Shown: piece after piece, positions 1 to 5,229 of the stretch | Position numbering within the stretch: position 1 is the stretch's first letter | Layout: each line of letters begins with the position of its first letter | Position numbers and translations under genes: made by a program | Source: an uncultured beta proteobacterium | Lineage (GTDB): Bacteria; Pseudomonadota; Gammaproteobacteria; Burkholderiales; Burkholderiaceae_C | Length of the DNA: 6,956 nt | Direction of reading: 5' to 3' | NCBI GenBank assembly: GCA_903834645.1 | Contig: CAILKA010000456.1 | Span: forward strand, 1 to 6,956 | The notes under the pieces: model-generated | The model's database searches: none | What the model was told of the DNA's origin: nothing | What the model saw: only the letters and a program-made list of their open reading frames with translations

Positions 1-93
1 ATCGCCGATCCGGGCAGCCGCACGCACCGCTTGGCTTGCCAAGCCCTCAGCCTGCCTGCCTGAGGCCCCTGGCGCCAGCACACCCCGTGCAAA
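1..93. other. Non-coding edge with several inverted repeats
   Basis: No gene is supported here. Three further inverted repeats are visible: GCTTGGC/GCCAAGC at 29-44 with a 2-nt centre, CCTCAG/CTGAGG (45-50 with 60-65), and the 10-nt palindrome CTGGCGCCAG (69-78). They could be backup termination structures or belong to the region beyond the left edge; the window is too short to tell. Confidence 0.35.
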
Positions 94-114
94 GGCCAGC
101 CGCGCAGGCTGGCC
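94..114 (-). terminator. Likely rho-independent terminator after rplQ
   Basis: On the transcript GGCCAGCC (114-107) and GGCUGGCC (101-94) form a perfect 8-bp stem with a 5-nt UGCGC loop, immediately followed by UUU (93-91). It begins 21 nt after the rplQ stop. The U tract is short, as is common in GC-rich betaproteobacteria. A perfect 14-nt palindrome, CGCGCCGCGGCGCG (119-132), lies between the stop and this stem and may add to pausing. Confidence 0.7.
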
Positions 115-135
115 CGGTCGCGCCGCGGCGCGAAC

Positions 136-534
136 TTACTCGGCCTGGTCCTCGGCCGGCGCAGCCGCCGCTGTCTCGGGCCGGTCCACGAGCTCCACGT
201 AGGCCATCGGGGCGTTGTCCCCCACGCGATAGCCCATCTTCAGGATGCGCGTGTAGCCCCCCGGACGCGCCTGGTAGCGCGGGCCGAGTTCACCGAAGAG
301 CTTCGTGACCACGGCGCGGTCACGCGTGCGATCGAAGGCCAGGCGCCGGTTGGCGAGCGTGGGCTCCTTGGCCAGCGTGATCAGAGGCTCCACGACGCGG
401 CGCAGTTCCTTGGCCTTGGGCAGCGTGGTCTTGATCGCCTCGTGCTGCAGCAGCGAGTTGCACATGTTGCGCAGCATCGCGGCGCGATGCTCGCTGGTGC
501 GGTTGAGCTTGCGAAGTCCGTTGCGGTGGCGCAT
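136..534 (-). CDS. rplQ: 50S ribosomal protein L17
   Basis: Encodes 132 residues (E. coli 127). L17 is a 50S protein near the exit-tunnel side that contacts several 23S rRNA domains. The N-terminus MRHRNGLRKLNRTSEHRAAM (1-20) is diagnostic, followed by LRNMCNSLLQHEAIKTTLPKAKELRRVVEPLITLAK (about 21-56), DRTRDRAVVTKLFGELGPRY (about 68-87) and GGYTRILKMGYRVGDNAPMAYVELVDR (92-118). After the conserved end comes a short Ala/Glu-rich tail (119-132), typical of the variable L17 C-terminus. It is the last gene of the cluster, and hairpins including a terminator follow its TAA. Confidence 0.98.
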   Translation of the reverse strand: MRHRNGLRKLNRTSEHRAAMLRNMCNSLLQHEAIKTTLPKAKELRRVVEPLITLAKEPTLANRRLAFDRTRDRAVVTKLFGELGPRYQARPGGYTRILKMGYRVGDNAPMAYVELVDRPETAAAAPAEDQAE

Positions 535-558
535 ATGTGGTCCTTTCGGATGTTATGG

Positions 559-582
559 CCCCGGCCGTATCAGGTACCGGGG
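559..582 (-). other. Hairpin in the rpoA-rplQ gap
   Basis: CCCCGG (582-577) pairs with CCGGGG (564-559) across a 12-nt loop on the transcript. No U tract follows, so it does not look like a terminator. The 90-nt gap otherwise holds only the rplQ Shine-Dalgarno AAAGGA (546-541), 6 nt before the ATG. The hairpin may separate ribosome traffic or mRNA stability between rpoA and rplQ, which is an inference. Confidence 0.35.
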
Positions 583-624
583 GTGCGCGAAAATGTCCGG
601 CGGGCGTGCCTGGTCAGGCCTGCC

Positions 625-1620
625 TCAGCGGCGGTCCAGGCTTTTGGGCGGCCAGCCTTCCAGCCGGGTACCCAGCGTCAGGCCGCGCGAAGCCAGCACT
701 TCCTTGATTTCGTTGAGCGACTTGCGGCCCAGGTTCGGAGTCTTGAGCAGTTCGGTCTCGCTGCGTTGCACGAGGTCGCCGATGTAGTAGATGTTCTCGG
801 CCTTCAGGCAGTTGGCCGATCGCACCGTGAGCTCGAGCTCGTCGACCGGGCGCATCAGGATCGGAGCCGGCTCCGGACCCTCGGGCTCGCGCAGGCCACC
901 GGTGAGCTCGGTCAGCCCCTCGTGCTCCAGCTGCGTGAAGACGATCAGCTGCTCCACCAGGATCTTGGCCGATGCGCGGATCGCCTCCTCCGGCGACATC
1001 GCGCCGTTGGTCTCGATCTCCATCACGAGCTTGTCGAGATCCGTGCGCTGCTCCACGCGGGCGTTCTCCACGGCGTAGCTCACCCGCTTGACGGGCGAGA
1101 ACGACGCATCGAGCACGATGCGGCCGATGGACTTGGTGGGCTCGTCACCGTAGCGGCGCAGGTTGCCCGGCACATAGCCGCGGCCCTTCTCGACCTTGAT
1201 CTGCATGTCGATCTTGCCGCCCTGGGCCAGATGCGCAATCACGTGGCCCGGATTGATGATCTCGACGTCGTGCGGAGTCTGGATGTCGCTGGCCAGCACC
1301 GGGCCTTCGCCCTCCTTGCGCAGCACGAGGGTGACCTCGTCGCGGTTGTGCAGCTTGAAGACCACGCCCTTGAGGTTGAGCATGATGTGGACCACGTCTT
1401 CCTGCACGCCATCGATCGTCGAGTACTCGTGCAGCACCCCGGCAATCGTCACCTCGGTCGGCGCATACCCCACCATCGACGACAGCAGCACGCGCCGCAG
1501 CGCGTTGCCCAGCGTGTGGCCATATCCGCGCTCGAAGGGCTCGAGCGTCGCCTTCGCACGGTGGCCGCCGAGCGACTCGACCTGGATGGCCTTGGTGGGT
1601 TTCAGCAGATTCGTTTGCAT
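625..1620 (-). CDS. rpoA: DNA-directed RNA polymerase subunit alpha
   Basis: Encodes 331 residues (E. coli 329). The alpha dimer scaffolds assembly of beta and beta', and its C-terminal domain binds UP elements and many activators. The N-terminal domain (about 1-235) shows ATLEPFERGYGHTLGNALRR (24-43), VLLSSMVGYAPTEVTI (44-59), the HEYSTIDGVQEDVVHIMLNLK stretch (64-84) and YVPGNLRRYGDEPTKSIG (149-166). A linker rich in Glu and Pro (about 242-256) joins the C-terminal domain with ELTVRSANCLKAENI (263-277) and LLKTPNLGRKSLNEIKEVL (291-309). The DNA- and activator-contact residues match E. coli: Arg267, Asn270, Cys271, Gly298, Lys300 and Ser301, shifted by two from E. coli numbering. AAGGA is close (4 nt) to the ATG. 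Confidence 0.99.
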   Translation of the reverse strand: MQTNLLKPTKAIQVESLGGHRAKATLEPFERGYGHTLGNALRRVLLSSMVGYAPTEVTIAGVLHEYSTIDGVQEDVVHIMLNLKGVVFKLHNRDEVTLVLRKEGEGPVLASDIQTPHDVEIINPGHVIAHLAQGGKIDMQIKVEKGRGYVPGNLRRYGDEPTKSIGRIVLDASFSPVKRVSYAVENARVEQRTDLDKLVMEIETNGAMSPEEAIRASAKILVEQLIVFTQLEHEGLTELTGGLREPEGPEPAPILMRPVDELELTVRSANCLKAENIYYIGDLVQRSETELLKTPNLGRKSLNEIKEVLASRGLTLGTRLEGWPPKSLDRR

Positions 1621-1695
1621 GGAGTCCTTTTCCTGTCAATACCCTCGGCTCGTCACACCGATAAGGCTGATGGACCACGCCGGGTCGGGAGGGTC

Positions 1696-1749
1696 GCCGC
1701 TTCGTACCCGGCAGGCGAAGCGGCCGAGCGGCGTCGGGCCTGGGGCCCG
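1696..1749 (-). other. Two hairpins in the rpsD-rpoA gap
   Basis: CGGGCC/GGCCCG (1749-1744 with 1740-1735, 3-nt loop) stands just after the rpsD stop. It is followed by a perfect 9-bp stem GCCGCTTCG/CGAAGCGGC (1724-1716 with 1704-1696, 11-nt loop). Neither is followed by a U tract, so they are not typical terminators. They may stabilise or mark processing of the mRNA between rpsD and rpoA, which would allow different yields of S4 and alpha. The rest of the 145-nt gap (1621-1695) has no clear promoter; the rpoA Shine-Dalgarno AAAAGGA is at its end. Confidence 0.45.
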
Positions 1750-1765
1750 GCGCCACGGATCGGGT

Positions 1766-2389
1766 TCAGCGCGAGTACAACTCGACGATCAACGCTTCCT
1801 TGATGTCGGCGCCGAACTCGTCGCGGTCGGGGGCCTTCTTGAAGGTGCCTTCCATCTTGGACGCATCCACCTGGACCCAGCCCGGCATGCCCACCTGCTC
1901 GGCGAGCTTGAGCGAGTCCTGCACGCGCAGCTGCTTCTTGGCCTTTTCGCGCAGAACCAGCACATCGCCGGCCTTGACCGAGTACGACGGGATGTTCACG
2001 ACGTGACCGTTGACCGTCACGGCCTTGTGCGAGACGAGCTGGCGCGCCTCGGCCCGGGTGGAGCCGAAGCCCATCCGGTAGACGACGTTGTCCAGGCGCG
2101 ACTCCAGCAGCGACAGCAGGTTCTCGCCGGTGTTGCCCTTGCGGCGCTCGGCCTCGGCAAAGTAGCGGCGGAACTGGCGCTCGAGCACGCCGTACATGCG
2201 CTTGACCTTCTGCTTCTCACGCAGTTGCAGGCCGTAATCGGAGGTACGCGAGCCGCTCGTGCGGCCATGCTGGCCGGGCTTGCTCTCGAACTTGGCCTTG
2301 TCGCCGATGGGGCGGCGGGCGCTCTTGAGGAAAAGGTCGGTGCCTTCACGGCGGGCCAGCTTGGCCTTGGGTCCGAGGTAACGTGCCAC
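1766..2389 (-). CDS. rpsD: 30S ribosomal protein S4
   Basis: Encodes 207 residues (E. coli 206). S4 is a primary 16S rRNA binding protein that nucleates 30S assembly, lies at the mRNA entry tunnel and affects decoding accuracy; in many bacteria it also represses its own synthesis. Visible are the start MARYLGPKAKLARREGTDLF (1-20), PGQHGR (38-43), SDYGLQLREKQKVKRMYGVLERQFRRY (about 50-76), and the S4 RNA-binding domain RLDNVVYRMGFGSTRAEARQLVSHKAVTVNG (about 98-128). The C-terminus is KMEGTFKKAPDRDEFGADIKEALIVELYSR. The N-terminal region has no cysteines, so it is the zinc-free form. The start codon is GTG with AAGGA 8 nt upstream. It has an unusually long 253-nt gap before it and 145 nt after it. 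Confidence 0.98.
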   Translation of the reverse strand: MARYLGPKAKLARREGTDLFLKSARRPIGDKAKFESKPGQHGRTSGSRTSDYGLQLREKQKVKRMYGVLERQFRRYFAEAERRKGNTGENLLSLLESRLDNVVYRMGFGSTRAEARQLVSHKAVTVNGHVVNIPSYSVKAGDVLVLREKAKKQLRVQDSLKLAEQVGMPGWVQVDASKMEGTFKKAPDRDEFGADIKEALIVELYSR

Positions 2390-2545
2390 GTTTGCAGTCC
2401 TTGAGATCTGTGTGCTGACGCGGCAGAAGCCTCCCGTTTCCAGGAGGACGACCCGCGCGAGTCTGCCGGTTCACGCTCGCAGGCGCCTGGGCAGACAGTG
2501 GTCTTGCGAGGCTGTGAGCCGCTGTCGGGCGGTTGAAGCCTCAGG
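2390..2545 (-). promoter_or_regulatory. Structured leader upstream of rpsD
   Basis: About 156 nt without a coding signal. On the transcript I see GAGGCU/AGCCUC (2543-2538 with 2516-2511) enclosing CCGC/GCGG; CUCGCA/UGCGAG (2510-2505 with 2481-2476) enclosing AGAC/GUCU; and CGGCAGA/UCUGCCG (2468-2462 with 2427-2421) enclosing CCUCC/GGAGG (2447-2443 with 2434-2430). GGCAGAC (2467-2461) can instead pair with GUCUGCC (2496-2490). AAGGA at 2402-2398 is the rpsD Shine-Dalgarno, 8 nt before the GTG. S4 represses its own operon through leader RNA in E. coli and rpsD in Bacillus, so an S4-responsive element is plausible here but unproven. Confidence 0.45.
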
Positions 2546-2579
2546 AAAAATGCCGGCTCTGCGCAATCGCATGACCGGC
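2546..2579 (-). terminator. Intrinsic terminator or attenuator between rpsK and rpsD
   Basis: On the minus-strand RNA, GCCGGU (2579-2574) pairs with GCCGGC (2557-2552). After a 2x2 internal loop, UGCG (2571-2568) pairs with CGCA (2563-2560) closing an AUUG loop. The stem is followed by A and then UUUUU (2550-2546). A GC stem plus U tract is the classic rho-independent form. The lower stem has a G-U pair that would be C-A on the other strand, so it is directional. Since essential genes rpsD, rpoA and rplQ lie behind it, it presumably acts partially, as an attenuator, or sets the boundary between two transcripts. Confidence 0.6.
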
Positions 2580-2594
2580 GGCGGAAAACCTTCC

Positions 2595-2600
2595 ATTATA
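2595..2600 (-). promoter_or_regulatory. Candidate -10 hexamer TATAAT ahead of rpsD
   Basis: A perfect TATAAT (2600 down to 2595) stands out in this GC-rich gap. If used, transcription would start around 2588 and give a leader of roughly 200 nt before rpsD. The -35 region is poor: at 16-18 nt spacing I see only about two of six matches to TTGACA, and there is no extended -10 TG. The upstream region is instead occupied by the GC-rich inverted repeat. It could therefore be a weak or activator-dependent internal promoter for rpsD-rpoA-rplQ, or chance. Confidence 0.4.
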
Positions 2601-2622
2601 GGGCCGCCGTAAGCGGCAGCCC
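2601..2622 (-). other. Strong hairpin after rpsK
   Basis: On the transcript GGGCUGCCG (2622-2614) pairs with CGGCGGCCC (2609-2601) around a CUUA loop. That is nine pairs including one G-U wobble. The wobble becomes a mismatch on the opposite strand, so the structure favours minus-strand RNA. It begins about 20 nt after the rpsK stop and ends directly at the TATAAT hexamer. No U tract follows, so by itself it is not a terminator. It may protect the upstream mRNA 3' end or take part in an attenuation switch with 2576-2584. Confidence 0.5.
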
Positions 2623-2642
2623 GGGAACCGCTGCGCCAGCCG

Positions 2643-3047
2643 TCAGACGCGGCGACGCTTCTGCGGACGGCAGCCGTTGTGCGGGACCGGCGTGACGTCG
2701 GAGATCGAGTTGATGCGAATGCCCAGCGAAGCCAGCGCGCGCACCGACGACTCACGCCCAGGGCCGGGGCCCTTGATGCGCACGTCCAGGTTCTTGATGC
2801 CCTGCTCCTGCGCGGCGCGGCCAGCCATCTCGGCAGCCACCTGCGCGGCAAACGGCGTCGACTTGCGCGAGCCCTTGAAGCCCTGGCCGCCGCTGGAAGC
2901 CCAGGACAGCGCGCTGCCCTGGCGGTCGGTGATCGTGATGATCGTGTTGTTGAACGACGCGTGCACGTGCGCGATGCCGTCGGCCACGTTCTTGCGGACC
3001 TTCTTGCTCACGCGGCGGGCGGCGGTGTTGACGGGTGGCTTGGCCAT
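2643..3047 (-). CDS. rpsK: 30S ribosomal protein S11
   Basis: Encodes 134 residues (usual 129-135). S11 is on the 30S platform, binds 16S rRNA together with S6, S18 and S21, and lies near the Shine-Dalgarno helix of bound mRNA. Signatures are HVHASFNNTIITITDRQG (about 27-44), SWASSGGQGFKGSRKSTPFAAQ (about 48-69), RIKGPGPGRESSVRAL (about 90-105) and the C-terminal DVTPVPHNGCRPQKRRRV (117-134). The Asn-Gly pair (124-125) matches the site that forms isoaspartate in E. coli S11. The gene starts 58 nt after rpsM with an AGGAAG unusually far (about 10 nt) from the ATG. It is followed by the longest intergenic region in the window (2390-2642). Confidence 0.98.
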   Translation of the reverse strand: MAKPPVNTAARRVSKKVRKNVADGIAHVHASFNNTIITITDRQGSALSWASSGGQGFKGSRKSTPFAAQVAAEMAGRAAQEQGIKNLDVRIKGPGPGRESSVRALASLGIRINSISDVTPVPHNGCRPQKRRRV

Positions 3048-3105
3048 GGTCGGAATGCTTCCTGGTAGGGGGCTGGGTGCGCGACGGCGGGGTCGTGCGA
3101 CCGGC

Positions 3106-3471
3106 TTACTTCTTCAGCGCCGCCGCGCCCTTGCGCGGACCCTTGCGGGTGCGGGCGTTGGTGCGGGTGCGCTGACCGCGCAGCGGCAGGCCGCGGCGAT
3201 GCCGGATGCCGCGATAGCAGCCGAGATCCATCAGGCGCTTGATGTTGATCGACATCTCGCGACGCAGATCGCCCTCGATCGTCAGGCGCCCGATCTCCTC
3301 GCGGATCTTCTCGAGATCCGTGTCGGTCAGGTCCTTGATCCTCTTGGAGTAGGGGATCCCCACCGTGTCGCAGATCTTCTGCGCGGTAGTGCGCCCGATG
3401 CCGTAGATCGACGTCAGGCCGATCTCCGCATGCTTGTGCGGAGGAATATTGATGCCGGCGATGCGTGCCAT
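3106..3471 (-). CDS. rpsM: 30S ribosomal protein S13
   Basis: Encodes 121 residues (usual 118-124). S13 sits at the 30S head, contacts the 50S through intersubunit bridges and reaches the P-site tRNA with its basic tail. Visible are the start MARIAGINIPPHKHAEIGLT (1-20), the helix-hairpin-helix SIYGIGRTTAQKIC (about 21-34), the coiled LEKIREEIGRLTIEGDLRREMSINIKRL middle (about 53-80), and the signature YRGIRHRRGLPLRGQRTRTNARTRKGPRK (about 86-114) with a Lys-rich end. AAGGA lies 8 nt before the ATG. In E. coli this gene opens the alpha operon behind an S4-binding pseudoknot; here only 25 nt separate it from rpmJ, so that arrangement is not apparent. Confidence 0.98.
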   Translation of the reverse strand: MARIAGINIPPHKHAEIGLTSIYGIGRTTAQKICDTVGIPYSKRIKDLTDTDLEKIREEIGRLTIEGDLRREMSINIKRLMDLGCYRGIRHRRGLPLRGQRTRTNARTRKGPRKGAAALKK

Positions 3472-3496
3472 GTTCGTGGTCCTTGCAGGTCTCGGT

Positions 3497-3610
3497 TCAG
3501 CCCTGGCGCTGCTTGTGGCGCGGGTCGGTGCAGATCACACGCACCACACCCTTGCGGCGGATGATCTTGCAGTTGCGGCACATCTTCTTGACGGAGGCGG
3601 CGACTTTCAT
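3497..3610 (-). CDS. rpmJ: 50S ribosomal protein L36 (zinc-ribbon form)
   Basis: A 37-codon gene starting ATG at 3610 and ending TGA at 3499-3497. The peptide begins MKVAASVKKMCRNCKIIRRK and ends with DPRHKQRQG, a full-length L36 of the usual 37-38 residues. It carries all four zinc ligands, Cys11, Cys14, Cys27 and His32 (C-x2-C-x12-C-x4-H), so it is the zinc-binding type rather than a zinc-independent paralogue. L36 is a small late-assembling 50S protein in the peptidyl-transferase region. AAGGAG lies 6 nt before the start, one of the best ribosome-binding sites in the window. Gaps are 21 nt from infA and 25 nt to rpsM. Confidence 0.97.
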   Translation of the reverse strand: MKVAASVKKMCRNCKIIRRKGVVRVICTDPRHKQRQG

Positions 3611-3631
3611 GGTCTTCTCCTTGACCTATTC

Positions 3632-3850
3632 TTACTTGGCGCGGAAAACGATCCGCGCACGACTCAAATCGTAGGGCGTGAGCTCCACGGTGACCTTGTC
3701 ACCGGGGAGGATCTTGATGTAGTGCATGCGCATCTTGCCGGAGATGTGACCGAGCACCAGGTGCCCGTTCTCCAACTTGACGCGGAAGGTGGCGTTGGGG
3801 AGGTTTTCCACGACCTCACCCTGCATTTGGATGACATCATCCTTGGACAT
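3632..3850 (-). CDS. infA: Translation initiation factor IF-1
   Basis: A 72-residue protein, exactly the usual IF-1 length. IF-1 is a single OB-fold that binds the 30S A site during initiation and supports IF-2 and IF-3. Diagnostic stretches are IQMQGEVVENLPNATFRVKLENGH (about 7-30), HISGKMRMHYIKILPGDKV (about 35-53) and the C-terminal ELTPYDLSRARIVFRAK (56-72). It follows secY by 6 nt with only a weak purine stretch ahead of the ATG, so it is probably translated by ribosomes coming off secY. Its place between secY and rpmJ is normal for betaproteobacteria but differs from E. coli, where infA is elsewhere. Burkholderiales often carry a second infA; this one sits in the ribosomal cluster. Confidence 0.97.
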   Translation of the reverse strand: MSKDDVIQMQGEVVENLPNATFRVKLENGHLVLGHISGKMRMHYIKILPGDKVTVELTPYDLSRARIVFRAK

Positions 3851-3856
3851 CTCGCA

Positions 3857-5179
3857 TCAGCTCGCCTTGAAGTTCGCCTTCTTCAGCAGCGACTCGTACT
3901 GCTGACTCATGACGTAGCTCTGCACCTGCGCCCAGAAGTCCATCGTCACGACAACGATGATCAGCAGCGACGTGCCGCCGAAGTAGAACGGTACCTGGTA
4001 ACGCAAGACAAGGAATTCCGGCAGCAGACACACCGCCGTGATGTAGATGGCGCCAGCGAGCGTCAGGCGAGCCAGGATGCGGTCGATATGGCGGGCGGTC
4101 TGGTCGCCGGGTCGGATCCCGGGAATGAACGCACCACTCTTCTTGAGGTTGTCGGCGGTCTCGCGGCTGTTGAACACGAGCGCCGTGTAGAAGAAGCAGA
4201 AGAACACGATCATGCCCGCGTAGAGCAGCACGTAGATCGGCTGCCCGGGCTGCAGGAGCGCCGAGCTGTCCTTGAGGAGGCGCGTGAACCAGCTCTCCGT
4301 GGCGCCAGTGGCGATCCAGCCGACGGCCGTGGCCGGCAGCAGGATGATCGACGAGGCGAAGATCGGCGGAATCACACCCGCCATGTTCAGCTTGAGCGGC
4401 AGATGCGACGACTGCCCGCCGTAGACCTTGTTGCCCACCTGGCGCTTGGCGTAGTTGACCAGCACCTTTCGTTGCCCGCGCTCCACGAACACGACGGCAA
4501 AGGTCACGAACAGCACGAGCGCGAGGATGAACATGCACGCGATGATGCTCATCGAGCCGGTGCGCACGAGTTCGAAGAGCCCGGCAATCGCGCTCGGCAG
4601 GCCAGCCACGATGCCCGCGAAGATCAGGATCGAGATGCCGTTGCCCAGCCCCCGCTCCGTGATCTGCTCACCCAGCCACATCAGGAACATCGTGCCCGCC
4701 ACGAGGCTCACGACAGCCGTGACGCGAAAGCCAAATCCCGGGCTCAGCACGAGGCCTGGCGAGCCTTCCAGCGCCAGCGCGATGCCGAGCGACTGAAACA
4801 GCGCCAGCAACAGCGTGCCGTAGCGGGTGTACTGCGTGATCTTGCGCCGACCGGCCTCGCCTTCCTTCTTCAGCGCCTCGAGCGAAGGCACGACGTAGGT
4901 CATCAGTTGCATGATGATCGACGCCGAGATGTACGGCATGATCCCGAGCGCGAACACCGTGAAGCGCGACAGCGCTCCGCCGCTGAACATGTTGAACAGG
5001 TTCAGAATGCCGCCGCCCTGGCTCTTGAAGAGCTGCTCGAGCTGCGCGGGGTCGATGCCCGGCACCGGGATGTGCCCGCCGATGCGATAGACGACGAGCG
5101 CCAGCAACAGAAAGACCAGCCGACGACGAAGGTCGCCGAACTTGCCGCTCTTGGCCAGTGTGGAAGCGGAGGTCGCCAC
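3857..5179 (-). CDS. secY: Protein translocase channel subunit SecY
   Basis: Encodes 440 residues (E. coli SecY has 443), the ten-helix membrane channel that, with SecE and SecG, passes unfolded proteins across or into the inner membrane, driven by SecA or the ribosome. Seen: cytosolic N-terminus GKFGDLRRR (12-20) leading to TM1 (about 21-37) and the PVPGID motif (38-43); MFSGGALSRFTVFALGIMPYISAS (about 64-87), covering the plug and TM2; the GEAGRRKITQYTRYGTLLLALFQ segment (108-129); GEQITERGLGNGISILIFAGI (170-190); FVERGQRKV (231-239) and the C4 loop; NMAGVIPPIFASS (265-277); ETADNLKKSGAFIPGIRPGDQT (340-361) with the C5-loop Arg near 356 needed for SecA coupling; and VPFYFGGTSLLI (396-407). 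The start is GTG (first base 5179), matching the MAT-start of relatives, and the Shine-Dalgarno signal is weak. Only 6 nt separate it from infA. Confidence 0.98.
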   Translation of the reverse strand: MATSASTLAKSGKFGDLRRRLVFLLLALVVYRIGGHIPVPGIDPAQLEQLFKSQGGGILNLFNMFSGGALSRFTVFALGIMPYISASIIMQLMTYVVPSLEALKKEGEAGRRKITQYTRYGTLLLALFQSLGIALALEGSPGLVLSPGFGFRVTAVVSLVAGTMFLMWLGEQITERGLGNGISILIFAGIVAGLPSAIAGLFELVRTGSMSIIACMFILALVLFVTFAVVFVERGQRKVLVNYAKRQVGNKVYGGQSSHLPLKLNMAGVIPPIFASSIILLPATAVGWIATGATESWFTRLLKDSSALLQPGQPIYVLLYAGMIVFFCFFYTALVFNSRETADNLKKSGAFIPGIRPGDQTARHIDRILARLTLAGAIYITAVCLLPEFLVLRYQVPFYFGGTSLLIIVVVTMDFWAQVQSYVMSQQYESLLKKANFKAS

Positions 5180-5213
5180 GGGAGAAGCGTTCTTTCAGGC
5201 GGGAGCCGTGCGT

Positions 5214-5229
5214 TGAGGCGCGGGCCTCA
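5214..5229 (-). other. Hairpin spanning the rplO stop codon
   Basis: TGAGGC (5229-5224) and GCCTCA (5219-5214) form a perfect 6-bp stem with a 4-nt loop on the transcript. The stem starts with the rplO TGA stop. There is no U tract behind it, so it is not an obvious terminator. It lies in the 47-nt gap before secY and could slow ribosome restart or affect mRNA stability. That role is an inference. Confidence 0.4.

Noticed and set aside
1634..1639. TTGACA hexamer on the minus strand just upstream of rpoA as a -35 box
   Set aside because: At 17-nt spacing the -10 position falls inside rpoA and reads AAACGA, one of six matches; transcription would also begin after the start codon.
442..1803. 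A 453-codon plus-strand open frame opposite rpoA
   Set aside because: Same artefact: composition is low-complexity and follows the third-codon GC bias of rpoA; no conserved motif.
3472..3496. E. coli-type S4-binding pseudoknot in the rpsM leader
   Set aside because: The gap is only 25 nt and I could not see the nested pairings needed; nothing more than a normal Shine-Dalgarno is supported.
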